From Larsenimonas rhizosphaerae (GTDB lineage: Bacteria; Pseudomonadota; Gammaproteobacteria; Pseudomonadales; Halomonadaceae): a DNA stretch of 64,000 nt. The position numbers and the translations under genes are program-made. Positions 17,392 through 26,109 of the stretch are shown in pieces. The stretch is from positions 124,001 through 188,000 of the forward strand of contig NZ_JAMLJK010000002.1 in the NCBI RefSeq assembly GCF_023700005.1. The letters run 5' to 3'. How positions within the stretch are numbered: position 1 is the first letter of the stretch; each line of letters opens with the position of its first letter. Below the pieces are notes generated by a model. That model was not told the origin of the DNA. It worked only from the letters and a program-made list of their open reading frames with translations, and searched no databases.

Positions 17392-17873
17392 TGCTGGATA
17401 TCGTGCTGTACCAGCCGGAGATACCGCCGAACACCGGCAACATCATCCGGCTGTGTGCCAATACCGGGTTCAGGCTCCATCTGATCAAGCCCCTGGGTTT
17501 TGTGCTGGATGACAAGCGGCTGCGCCGTGCGGGGCTTGATTACCATGAGTGGGCGCGAGTCAGCGTTCACGAGGATCTGGAGGCCTTCATGGAGGCTGTT
17601 GCGCCTGAGCGGGTCTTTGCGGTCACTACCCGAGGGCGCACGAGCTACACCGAGGCCGGGTTTCAGCCTGGTGATGCCCTGATGTTCGGCCCGGAAACCC
17701 GTGGACTGCCCCAGGCCATGATCGACGCCCTGCCGGAAGCGCAGCGGTTGAGGATTCCGATGCTGCCCGACAGTCGCAGCCTCAACCTGTCCAATGCCTG
17801 CGCCGTACTGGTCTTCGATGCCTGGCGTCAGCTGGGGTTTGATGGAGCAGTGGATCTCGCGTGGGCGCCGTAA
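17391..17873 (+). CDS. trmL: tRNA (cytidine/uridine-34-2'-O)-methyltransferase TrmL
   Basis: 160 residues, a minimal SPOUT methyltransferase. The N-terminal [18 protein letters not shown], the FGPETRGLP segment and the knot region [18 protein letters not shown] are diagnostic. It methylates the wobble ribose of certain leucine tRNAs. The start overlaps the stop of the preceding porin-like gene by one base (TGATG). Confidence 0.95.
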   Translation: MLDIVLYQPEIPPNTGNIIRLCANTGFRLHLIKPLGFVLDDKRLRRAGLDYHEWARVSVHEDLEAFMEAVAPERVFAVTTRGRTSYTEAGFQPGDALMFGPETRGLPQAMIDALPEAQRLRIPMLPDSRSLNLSNACAVLVFDAWRQLGFDGAVDLAWAP

Positions 17874-17891
17874 CGGCGCACGCCGGCTGCA

Positions 17892-17921
17892 GGAGATAAC
17901 GCGGCAGGCCGCGCTATCTCC
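17892..17921. terminator. Hairpin between convergent trmL and ETF-QO genes
   Basis: GGAGATAACGCGG and CCGCGCTATCTCC form a 13-bp stem with one mismatch and a 4-nt CAGG loop. Located between two convergent stops, it fits a bidirectional terminator, although T-runs are absent. Confidence 0.55.
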
Positions 17922-17948
17922 GGGATGGGCTCTGGTGAGTGCTGGCTG

Positions 17949-19610
17949 CTACATGTTCGGGTAGTTGGGGCCGCCCCCGCCTTCCGGTACGGTCCAGTCG
18001 ATATTCTGTGCCGGGTCCTTGATGTCACAGGTCTTGCAGTGCACGCAGTTCTGGAAGTTGATCTGAAAGTACGGCTTGCCGTCCTTTTCGACGACTTCAT
18101 ACACGCCGGCAGGGCAGTAGCGCTGTGCCGGCTCATCAAAGTGCGGCAGGTTCTGCTCGATCGGCACCGAGGCATCAATCAGGCGAAGATGACACGGCTG
18201 GTTTTCTTCGTGATTGGTGTTGGACAGATACACCGATGAGGTCTTGTCAAACGACAGGACGCCGTCTGGTCTGGGATAGTCAAACCGCGGGCTGTCAGCG
18301 GCTTCCTTCAGTTGCTGGTCGTCGCGCTTTTCGTCATGCAGGCGCGGCAGCCTGCCTCCGAGCTTTTGATCGAGCCAATTGCGGGCGCCGCCCATGAACG
18401 TGCCATGCTTGTGGATGGCCGGCCCGAAGCTGGCATTTTTCCTGAGTTCCTGCCCGGCCCAGCTCTCCGACCAGCGGCTGGCAAAGCCTTCCAGATCATG
18501 GCCACCTTCATCACCCTGAGTGAAGGCATCGATAAGGGTATCCGCGGCCACCGTGCCGGACTTCATGGCGAGGTGGATGCCCTTGATGCTGGCAAAGTCG
18601 AGTGTGCCGGCGTTGCAGCCCAGCAGCATTCCGCCGGGGAAGGTCATTTTAGGGAGGCAGTTATGGCCGCCCTTGGTAATGGCGCGGGCACCATAGGCAA
18701 CGCGCGTGCCCCCCTTCAGCGTCTCGGCAAACAGCGGGTGATGTTTCATGCGCTGAAATTCATCGAACGGTGACAGATGCGGGTTGCTGTAGTTGAGGTC
18801 GACGATCAGCCCGACCATGACCTGCTGGTCATCACCGTGGTACAGGTAAAAGCCGCCCTGGGTCGTCTTGTCCAGTGGCCATCCGCTGCCGTGTACCGCC
18901 TTGCCGGGCTGGTACTGGTCGGCGGGAATGTCCCACAGTTCCTTGAATCCGATGGCGTAGTGCTGCGGGTCACGGCCTTCATCAAGCCGGTAGTGAGAGA
19001 TCAGCCGCTTGCCAAGATGGCCGCGTGCGCCTTCGGCAAACAGGGTATAACGTGCCCGCAGCTCCATGCCCGGCATGTAGTTGTCGCCTGGGGTGCCATC
19101 AGCGTCAACGCCCATGTCGCCGGTCACGATGCCCTTGACGACATTGTCTTCAATGATCAGGTCTTTGGCAGCAAACCCCGGCAGAACATCCACACCCAGA
19201 GCCTCGGCCTGTTCGGCCAGCCATCGGCACAGATTACCGGCGCTGACGATGTAATACGGATTGTCCGCCATCATGTTATGCATGCTGGGCGGCACCAGGG
19301 CATGAGGCAGCTGCTGTCCGCCGGTGCTGTCCTTCAGCCACCAGGCTTCGTCCTGGGTGACGGCTGTCTTGAGCGGCGCGCCCTGCTGTTTCCAGTCGGG
19401 AAACAGTTCCGCGAGGGTGCGCGGATTCATGATGGCGCCCGACAGGATATGCGCGCCGACTTCCGAGCCCTTTTCAATCACGCAGACGGTGAGCTCCCGC
19501 TCATCGGCCTGTGCCTGTTGCATCAGGCGGCAGGCCGATGACAGCCCGCTGGGGCCTGCGCCCACGATGAGAACGTCAAACTCCATGACGTCACGTTCGA
19601 TCTCTTCCAC
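17949..19610 (-). CDS. Electron transfer flavoprotein-ubiquinone oxidoreductase
   Basis: 553 residues. FAD motif VLIVGAGPSGLSSACRLM at the N-terminus, the GGMLLGCNAGTLDFASIKGIHLAMKSG block in the middle (partly quoted: GCNAGTLDFASIKG), and a C-terminal 4Fe-4S ligand set CVHCKTCDIKDPAQNIDW. It passes electrons from ETF (fatty-acid, amino-acid and amine dehydrogenases) to ubiquinone at the membrane. The GTG start at 19610 has AAGGAG 6 nt upstream and fits family length; an ATG at 19586 is less well placed. No etfAB genes lie in the window. Confidence 0.96.
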   Translation of the reverse strand: MEEIERDVMEFDVLIVGAGPSGLSSACRLMQQAQADERELTVCVIEKGSEVGAHILSGAIMNPRTLAELFPDWKQQGAPLKTAVTQDEAWWLKDSTGGQQLPHALVPPSMHNMMADNPYYIVSAGNLCRWLAEQAEALGVDVLPGFAAKDLIIEDNVVKGIVTGDMGVDADGTPGDNYMPGMELRARYTLFAEGARGHLGKRLISHYRLDEGRDPQHYAIGFKELWDIPADQYQPGKAVHGSGWPLDKTTQGGFYLYHGDDQQVMVGLIVDLNYSNPHLSPFDEFQRMKHHPLFAETLKGGTRVAYGARAITKGGHNCLPKMTFPGGMLLGCNAGTLDFASIKGIHLAMKSGTVAADTLIDAFTQGDEGGHDLEGFASRWSESWAGQELRKNASFGPAIHKHGTFMGGARNWLDQKLGGRLPRLHDEKRDDQQLKEAADSPRFDYPRPDGVLSFDKTSSVYLSNTNHEENQPCHLRLIDASVPIEQNLPHFDEPAQRYCPAGVYEVVEKDGKPYFQINFQNCVHCKTCDIKDPAQNIDWTVPEGGGGPNYPNM

Positions 19611-19765
19611 GGTGTCTCCTTGCTGCTGTCACGGTCCATGGCACTGTTGTCTTGTCGCCGACTCATCCGGCCGGCGTATGGCGAGGCGCTGCATCAAGAT
19701 GGCAGGCTCGTTGATTACATCGATTATCCGGGGACCCTGACGGTCTGTGGCCCAGGCCGGGCGAT

Positions 19766-19785
19766 CATCGGGATTCTACCCGATG
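19766..19785. terminator. Short hairpin between the GNAT gene and the ETF-QO start
   Basis: CATCGGG and CCCGATG pair perfectly around ATTCTA, about 100 bp beyond the stop of the minus-strand GNAT gene. There is no T-run; it may mark the 3' end of that transcript. The rest of the 277-bp gap shows no gene. Confidence 0.35.
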
Positions 19786-19887
19786 AGTCGTGTTCGGCTG
19801 ACCCAAAGTGGCGTCCAGGTCTGCATCTGTTCTCTTCGGCAGGACATGTCCGCCGCCGATTTGCCCGTCGCGCTGTTTCCAGTGTGG

Positions 19888-20346
19888 TTACAGGTAGCAG
19901 GTCATGAAACGCGAGTTCGAATCTGCAGTGTAGTGGGCAAAGGGCGGGCACTCGACAAATCCGAAGGCCGCGTACAGACGATGCGCCGGTTCGAAGTAGG
20001 GATGCGCCCCGGTTTCAAGGCTGACCTGCGTATAACCGCGTCGAGTAGCCTGCGCGATCAGGTGAGTGAGCAATTGCCGTGCAACGCCCTGGCGAAGAAA
20101 GGCCGGCGCGGTGCGCATCGACTTTATTTCACCGGTGTGTTCATCGAGGGCCTTCAGGGCACCAAGACCACACAGCCGTTGATCCTGCCACAGGCTGTAT
20201 ACCGTGACATTGCTGCCAGTGAGGCCGCTCAGGTCCAGTGCATGCCGGCTTTCCGGCGGGCTGGTGCCTTCCATTTCACTCAGGTGGTAGCGAATCAGGG
20301 CCCGGGTATCGGGGTGTGTCAGGTCATCTTCGATCAACTGCATCAT
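19888..20346 (-). CDS. GNAT-family N-acetyltransferase
   Basis: 152 residues from the ATG pair at 20346/20343, preceded by GGAGAG; the frame extends upstream to 20406 without a ribosome site. The acetyl-CoA-binding motif is seen as APAFLRQGVARQLLTHLI, with a following RGYTQVSLETG and a C-terminal PAHRLYAAFGFVEC. It transfers an acetyl group to an unknown small molecule or amino group. Divergent from rep with under 100 bp between the starts. Confidence 0.85.
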   Translation of the reverse strand: MMQLIEDDLTHPDTRALIRYHLSEMEGTSPPESRHALDLSGLTGSNVTVYSLWQDQRLCGLGALKALDEHTGEIKSMRTAPAFLRQGVARQLLTHLIAQATRRGYTQVSLETGAHPYFEPAHRLYAAFGFVECPPFAHYTADSNSRFMTCYL

Positions 20347-20444
20347 GCTCTCCATCTCGGGGCGGGCCGTTATTGCGGGTTCGCTACACTCGCCTCGATA
20401 TATCATAATGGCACCCCCCGTGCCTTCAACCCAGTGGTGTGTCC

Positions 20445-22484
20445 ATGTCCAGTATTCGCGAGCGTATCGCCGGTTTGAATCCGCGCCAGCAGGAGGCTGT
20501 TCGCTTCATTGATGGCCCGTGCCTGGTACTGGCCGGGGCCGGTTCCGGCAAGACCAGCGTGATCACGACCAAGATTGCCTACCTGGTGCTGGAGTGCGGC
20601 ATGAGCGCGCGCCGGATTGCCGCCGTTACCTTCACCAACAAGGCCGCCCGCGAGATGAAGGAGCGGGTGCAGTCGATGCTGCCGGGCAAGTCCGGCCACG
20701 GGCTGACGGTCTCGACCTTCCACACCCTGGGGCTCAACATCATTCGCGCCGAGCTTAAAACCCTGGGCCTGCGGCCCGGGTTTTCGCTGTTTGATCCGGA
20801 AGATGCCAAGGCCCTGCTGAGGGATCTGATGAACAAGGATGCCCAGGTGGATGCCGACCAGATCAACAAGGTGCAGGGCATCATCTCCCAGTGGAAGAAC
20901 GATCTGGTGCTGCCCGGTCAGGCGCTGTCTCATGCCGAGACCGAGGATGACGCTTACGCCGCTCGGGTCTATGAGCATTACGTACGCCACCTCAAGGCCT
21001 ACAACGCGGTCGATTTTGATGACCTGATCATGCTGCCGGCGACGTTGTTCGAGCGTCATCCCGAGGTGCTGGCCAAGTGGCGCCGCCGTATTCACTACAT
21101 GCTGGTGGATGAATACCAGGACACCAACTCCAGTCAGTACCAGCTGGTACGCATGCTGATGGCCGAGCGTGAAACCTTCACGGTCGTGGGCGACGATGAC
21201 CAGTCGATCTATGCCTGGCGCGGTGCCCGGCCGGAAAACCTGGTACAGCTGGGGGAAGACTTTCCCCGCCTTAACGTGATCAAGCTGGAGCAGAATTACC
21301 GCTCGACCTCCATCATCCTGAACGCGGCCAATACCCTGATTGCCAATAACCCGCACGTGTATGAAAAGGCGCTGTGGTCAGACAAGGGGCGAGGCGATTC
21401 GATTCGGGTGATCGTCAATCGCAATGAAGAGGCGGAAGCCGAGCGGGTGGCCAGCGAAATCCTGACTCGACGCATCAAGGAATCCGCCCAGTGGCGCGAT
21501 TTCGCCGTGTTGTACCGCGGCAACTTTCAGGCACGTATTCTGGAACTCAAGCTGCAGCACTATCAGATACCCTACAAGCTCTCCGGCGGCACCTCGTTTT
21601 TCTCGCGTAACGAGATCAAGGACGCCATGGCGTACCTGCGGCTGTTGATCAATCCGGCAGATGACAATGCCTTTTTACGCATCGTGAATGTACCACGCCG
21701 CGAAATCGGGCCCACCACGCTCGAGAAGCTCGCCAACTACGCCAGCGGCCGTGGTGTCAGTCTGTTTGATGCCTGTCATGAAATGGGCCTGCAGGAGGTG
21801 CTGGCGGAGCGGGCGATCGATCGACTGGGACGATTTGCCCATTTCATCGACCGGGTCCGCAAGCGCATGGATCAGAACGAGGCCATGCCGGGCATTCGTC
21901 AGATGTTTCTGGAAATGGATTACGAAGCCTGGCTGTTTCAGAATGCCAGCTCGCCGGTCGTGGCTGAAAAGCGCATGGCCAACGTCTGGACCCTGCTCGA
22001 CCAGCTCGAGAAGTCGATGGCTCGTGAAGATGAAGAGGCCGATGAAACCGACGACGTGGAAGCAGCCATCTCGCGGCTGGTACTGCGCGATATCCTCGAC
22101 CAGCAGGCCCAGGAAGATGATACCGACAAGGTGCAGCTGCTGACCATGCATGCCTCCAAGGGGCTGGAGTTTCCGCATGTGTATGTCATGGGGCTGGAAG
22201 AGGATCTGCTGCCGCATCGTAATGCCATTGATGCCGGTGATATCGAGGAAGAACGCCGCCTGGCATATGTTGGCATTACCCGTGCCCGGCAAACCCTGAC
22301 CCTGACGCTGGCACGCCAGCGCAAGGCCTACGGCGAAATGCTCAACTGTACGCCCAGCCGCTTTCTGGACGAGCTGCCCCAGGAGGATCTGGACTGGGAG
22401 GGCCGGCCGGACAAGGAAGACCCGGAGAAGAAGCGCGAACGGGGCACCAGTGCCATTGCCGGGTTGCGGTCGCTGCTGGGGTAG
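20445..22484 (+). CDS. rep: ATP-dependent DNA helicase Rep (UvrD/Rep superfamily 1)
   Basis: 679 residues. Helicase motifs in order: GAGSGKT (Walker A), TFTNKAAREMKERV, DEYQDTNSSQY (Walker B), GDDDQSIYAWRGA, EQNYRST, and the late TMHASKGLEFPHVYV and AYVGITRARQ. Length and SSP-free N-terminus fit Rep rather than UvrD (about 720 residues). It removes proteins ahead of replication forks. GTG at 20439 and ATG at 20445 are both possible; no clear Shine-Dalgarno separates them. Confidence 0.94.
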   Translation: MSSIRERIAGLNPRQQEAVRFIDGPCLVLAGAGSGKTSVITTKIAYLVLECGMSARRIAAVTFTNKAAREMKERVQSMLPGKSGHGLTVSTFHTLGLNIIRAELKTLGLRPGFSLFDPEDAKALLRDLMNKDAQVDADQINKVQGIISQWKNDLVLPGQALSHAETEDDAYAARVYEHYVRHLKAYNAVDFDDLIMLPATLFERHPEVLAKWRRRIHYMLVDEYQDTNSSQYQLVRMLMAERETFTVVGDDDQSIYAWRGARPENLVQLGEDFPRLNVIKLEQNYRSTSIILNAANTLIANNPHVYEKALWSDKGRGDSIRVIVNRNEEAEAERVASEILTRRIKESAQWRDFAVLYRGNFQARILELKLQHYQIPYKLSGGTSFFSRNEIKDAMAYLRLLINPADDNAFLRIVNVPRREIGPTTLEKLANYASGRGVSLFDACHEMGLQEVLAERAIDRLGRFAHFIDRVRKRMDQNEAMPGIRQMFLEMDYEAWLFQNASSPVVAEKRMANVWTLLDQLEKSMAREDEEADETDDVEAAISRLVLRDILDQQAQEDDTDKVQLLTMHASKGLEFPHVYVMGLEEDLLPHRNAIDAGDIEEERRLAYVGITRARQTLTLTLARQRKAYGEMLNCTPSRFLDELPQEDLDWEGRPDKEDPEKKRERGTSAIAGLRSLLG

Positions 22485-22559
22485 AGGGCACCACGACCCC
22501 GGTGGGTGGGGATGCGACTAAATAATGGTCTGGCACTTCGCTATATTGTATAGCTATAT

Positions 22560-22592
22560 GCCCGAGACAAGGGTAGGGTAAATGTCTCGGGC
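22560..22592. promoter_or_regulatory. Perfect 10-bp inverted repeat between rep and the AraC-type gene
   Basis: GCCCGAGACA and TGTCTCGGGC flank a 13-bp spacer (AGGGTAGGGTAAA). It lies 76 bp after the rep stop and 70 bp before the chosen regulator start, just after an AT-rich stretch (ctatattgtatagctatatg, 22541-22560) that could hold a promoter. No T-run follows, so it could be a 3' stem of rep mRNA or an operator/leader hairpin of the regulator. Confidence 0.45.
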
Positions 22593-22661
22593 CGCGCCAG
22601 TTACATGCCTTTTTACTGCATCAGCGGTCCTGCAATGGAACAAACCTCATCAGGTGATGCC

Positions 22662-23630
22662 ATGGGCAGTTCTGTTTCGATGCACCTTCCCCCTGCCTTT
22701 GAATGGCAGCATCAGATTACGCATGACATTACGGAACACCAGCGTGTGATTTCCGGCGCCCCTTTTCATTATCAGCAATTATCCAGCGAGCCCTTTCATG
22801 GCACGGTGACCGAGATCAAGCTGGGCCGTTTGAAGCTGTTCAGGGATATGCTGTCGACGGATGTGTTGAAAAGCGGCACGCTGGATCGGCATACCCTGTG
22901 CGTGAGTATGCCGCTGTCACCGCATCGTGCGCCGCTGCGCTGTATGGGGCATGTGTTCGAACAGGCCGGCATGCTGGTTTCCCATGGCCACCGGCTGCCG
23001 GAGCTGTGCGCGCCCGGAGGCGTTACGGTGCTGGTCATTGGTCTGGCGTTCGACTATCTGGCCGCCCTGATGGATGCCCAGTCGTGTGCGCCGGTGGTGA
23101 TTGAGCCGTTTCATCGTCCCCTGACGGCGCGGGATGGCCTCTGGCGGCTGGCACGCCAGTTTGGTGAGGCCAACGCGCAGACCCTGTTGCAGCATAATCC
23201 GCTCTGGCGACGTGAGCTTCACGATGCGTTGATCATGGCACTGGTGGACAAGCTCTCCTGTGAGGAGGTGCACCACCTGACGCCTTCCTATCGTCAGCGT
23301 GTCGTTGATCGGGCGCGTGATCTCATTGCAGCCCAACCGGATCAGCCGGTATCCATCCTGACGCTGTGCACCGACATCGGGGTCAGCCGCCGCAAGTTGC
23401 AGTACTGCTTTCAGACCTGTCTGGGCATGAGCCCCGTCAGCTACATCAAGCTTTTTCGCCTCAATGCCGTTCAGCGCGTGTTGTCTACGGCCGATCATCT
23501 TACTCGTGTGCAGGATGAAGCGGCGCGCTGGGGATTTTTTCATATGGGGCGGTTTGCCACCGAATATCGACAGTTCTTCGGTGAGCGTCCTTCCGAAACC
23601 CTGGTCAGGGCACAGCGCAAGGCAGGGTAG
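22662..23630 (+). CDS. AraC-family transcriptional regulator (EutR-like)
   Basis: 322 residues from the ATG at 22662, chosen for AGGTGA about 6 nt upstream; in-frame ATGs at 22605 and 22635 lack a ribosome site. An N-terminal sensory half of the EutR/FeaR kind (FHYQQLSSEPFHGTVTEIKL) is followed by the AraC DNA-binding domain: LTLCTDIGVSRRKLQYCF and WGFFHMGRFATEYRQFFG. It is a paralogue of the cut regulator at 1-438. It stands just before, and in the same direction as, an outer-membrane protein, MFS carrier, amidase and alcohol dehydrogenase, which it probably activates. Confidence 0.88.
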   Translation: MGSSVSMHLPPAFEWQHQITHDITEHQRVISGAPFHYQQLSSEPFHGTVTEIKLGRLKLFRDMLSTDVLKSGTLDRHTLCVSMPLSPHRAPLRCMGHVFEQAGMLVSHGHRLPELCAPGGVTVLVIGLAFDYLAALMDAQSCAPVVIEPFHRPLTARDGLWRLARQFGEANAQTLLQHNPLWRRELHDALIMALVDKLSCEEVHHLTPSYRQRVVDRARDLIAAQPDQPVSILTLCTDIGVSRRKLQYCFQTCLGMSPVSYIKLFRLNAVQRVLSTADHLTRVQDEAARWGFFHMGRFATEYRQFFGERPSETLVRAQRKAG

Positions 23631-23908
23631 GCATTTTTCTCTCCTTTCATGACCGGTGGCGAGCCCTTTTGCCGTCGGCCTGACACTTACGTCCAGAACA
23701 TATGTCCTGCTCGTCATCGCTCCGGGATGCGCTGCCCCCTGCGCATGGCTCAGGGCGTCCTGTCCCCCCCCCCGACTACCCGGTCGACGAGGTAGGCCAG
23801 GGGATCAGCGACTAAAGGTACAGACATATCCTGCCAAATCCGGATAACGCCAGGAGGCGCCACGTTTATACAGTGAAGACATAACAATCATAACGTTGAA
23901 GGTGCCTC

Positions 23909-24829
23909 ATGAAACGAACCCTGATCGTTCTATCCGCCGCCCTGGGCCTGACCGCCATACTGCCTGCCTACGCCACCGAAAACGGCTCTCCCACTACCGC
24001 GATGGGGGCCTATGACTTCGGTTCCGGATTTATGCCGCCCTCTGACACAGATACCTTCGGCTTTCGAGTCGCCTACTACAGCACCGATGATCTGCGGTTG
24101 AACGATGGCTCTCGTTCCCCCAACGATTTCTCGCTGGATGTGCTGTCGGTCGGTGTTTCTTATATCCACATGACCGATGACACCCTGTTTGGTGGCCGGT
24201 ACGGCTTTGGTGGGGTGGCTCCCTTTTTCAGGATGGATGCCTCGCTTGATGTCAACGCCAACGGCAGGACGGTGTTTCAGGATGATGCCACCGTCACCCG
24301 CCAGGCGGATTTTCAGTTCCTGCCACTGATACTGGCCTGGACGCCGACCCCGGGCATGGGGGTGATGGCCCAGTTCCAGGTGCAGGCCCCGACCGGGGAT
24401 TACGACGAAAACCGTCTGATCAGCCCGGGGCTTAATCACTGGGCCTTCTCGCCCATTTTCGGCATCAGTTACATCACTTCCAGCGGTCTTGAGCTTTCCA
24501 GCCTGTCCCAGTTCGATATCAATACCCGCAACCACGACACCGACTACCGAAGCGGCGTCGAGTACCGAAACGAGTTTGCAGCAGGCCAGCATGTCGGCCC
24601 CTATACCGTGGGGATGGGCGGCTATTACTACCACCAGATTACCGATGACGATGGCAGTTCACTGACCAGCAATGACGGTAACCGGGCCCGCGTCTGGGCC
24701 CTGGGGCCCGCGATCAGCTTCTTCGAGCCCGGCCTGCCGTCGGTCTGGTTTCACGCTTACAAGGAATTTGGCGCGCGTAACCGAACCGAGGGCTACAACA
24801 TTGCCCTTCGCATTGGCCAGAGCTTCTAG
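23909..24829 (+). CDS. MetA/SphA-type outer-membrane protein (phenol_MetA_deg family)
   Basis: 306 residues. Signal peptide with cleavage likely after ILPAYA (about residue 22), then a long beta-rich chain ending in IALRIGQSF with a terminal Phe, as expected for an outer-membrane barrel. The pattern GAYDFGSGFMPPSDTDTFGFRV near the N-terminus is typical of the MetA-pathway-of-phenol-degradation family, thought to admit hydrophobic or aromatic substrates. Followed after 9 bp by an MFS gene whose AGGAGG overlaps this stop codon, so they form an operon. Substrate unknown. Confidence 0.8.
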   Translation: MKRTLIVLSAALGLTAILPAYATENGSPTTAMGAYDFGSGFMPPSDTDTFGFRVAYYSTDDLRLNDGSRSPNDFSLDVLSVGVSYIHMTDDTLFGGRYGFGGVAPFFRMDASLDVNANGRTVFQDDATVTRQADFQFLPLILAWTPTPGMGVMAQFQVQAPTGDYDENRLISPGLNHWAFSPIFGISYITSSGLELSSLSQFDINTRNHDTDYRSGVEYRNEFAAGQHVGPYTVGMGGYYYHQITDDDGSSLTSNDGNRARVWALGPAISFFEPGLPSVWFHAYKEFGARNRTEGYNIALRIGQSF

Positions 24830-24838
24830 GAGGCTGAC

Positions 24839-26047
24839 ATGACTGATATGACGCATCGTGTCGCAGGCAAGCGAGAAGGCTGGGTGCTGGTACTGGCCAG
24901 CAGCCTGACCATCGTGGGATCCGTGATGGTGGCGCCTGTCCTGCCCAAGATGATGGCCGAGTTCGCACCGACCATGCCGGATGCCCCCCTGTGGGTAGCG
25001 ATGGCCCTTACCGGACCTGCACTGGCAATTGCCCTGTTTGCTCCCATTGCCGGCTGGCTGGCTGACCGTTATGGCCGGGTTCGATTACTGACGTTCGGGG
25101 CACTGTTGTACGGCCTGCTCGGTGCCTTGCCGGCCCTGCTGGATCAATTGATGGCCATCGTGGGTGTACGGCTTCTTTTCGGGTGTGCCGAGGCCATCAT
25201 CATGACCTGCTGCACGGCATTGATAGCCGATTACTGGAGTGGTGAGCGGCGGCTTCGGTACGTCAATCGTCAGGTGATCGCCATTGCGGTCGTCGGCGCG
25301 CTTTTCTTCATGCTTGGCGGCATGCTGGGTGAGCACCATTGGCGTACGCCGTTTTATCTATACCTGCTGCCGCTTCTGCTGCTGCCGTTCATTGCCAGAA
25401 TACTGTGGGAACCCTCTCGGGCCCGTCCGGCTGAAGGCGGTGCGCCCGCCGCCGTACAGGGGGCCGTGTCGCCGCGGCCCCTGCTGGTCGGCTTCTTCCT
25501 GGTCTGCTTTGGCATGATCGTGACCATGGCCATGCCCGTTAATGCACCGGGGCTGCTGGTCGGGATCGGCATCACCTCAAGCACCCTGATTGGCCTGGCG
25601 AGCGGGCTGGGGCTTCTGTCATCGCTGGTCGGCGCGCTGCTGTGGCCTCTGACCCGGCGAACCCTGGGTGTGTCGGGGTGCAACGCCCTGTTGATGGCAT
25701 TGATGGCCGTCGGGTTGCTGGGGGTGGTGCGTGCGCCGACCTACAACCTGATGCTGACCGCCATGGTCATTCACGGCATCGGCTCCGGCATGCTGGTGCC
25801 CAACTCGATGGCGCCGGTCATGGAGGCGCTTACACAGCGTACCCGTGGTCGTGGCATGGGCTTTTATACCGGATTTCTGTACATCGGCCAGTTTGTCAGT
25901 CCGCTGGTGATATCCGGGATTGCGGCGGCCCTTTCATCCGGTACGAACATGGCGATTTCGGTACTGGCCGGCCTCAGTATGCTGTATGCCTTCGGGTGGC
26001 TGTTGAGTGCCCTGGTACTGCGGCCTCGGCACGCCATGCAGCCCTGA
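24839..26047 (+). CDS. Major facilitator superfamily transporter (DHA1-like)
   Basis: 402 residues with about 12 hydrophobic segments. The MFS motif A is seen as GWLADRYGRVR between segments 2 and 3. The AGGAGG ribosome site overlaps the stop of the outer-membrane gene, indicating coupled translation. The pairing with an outer-membrane channel and an amidase suggests uptake of the substrate of this pathway or export of a product; direction is not determinable from sequence. Confidence 0.88.
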   Translation: MTDMTHRVAGKREGWVLVLASSLTIVGSVMVAPVLPKMMAEFAPTMPDAPLWVAMALTGPALAIALFAPIAGWLADRYGRVRLLTFGALLYGLLGALPALLDQLMAIVGVRLLFGCAEAIIMTCCTALIADYWSGERRLRYVNRQVIAIAVVGALFFMLGGMLGEHHWRTPFYLYLLPLLLLPFIARILWEPSRARPAEGGAPAAVQGAVSPRPLLVGFFLVCFGMIVTMAMPVNAPGLLVGIGITSSTLIGLASGLGLLSSLVGALLWPLTRRTLGVSGCNALLMALMAVGLLGVVRAPTYNLMLTAMVIHGIGSGMLVPNSMAPVMEALTQRTRGRGMGFYTGFLYIGQFVSPLVISGIAAALSSGTNMAISVLAGLSMLYAFGWLLSALVLRPRHAMQP

Positions 26048-26109
26048 GGGGTGCTGTGTAACAGGGAACCGTGATCCGGCTCCCGTCTTTCATTTTCAGG
26101 AGTAGCACT

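Noticed and set aside
20403-21356. 317-codon minus-strand frame opposite rep
   Set aside because: Antisense shadow; rep motifs are unambiguous on the plus strand.
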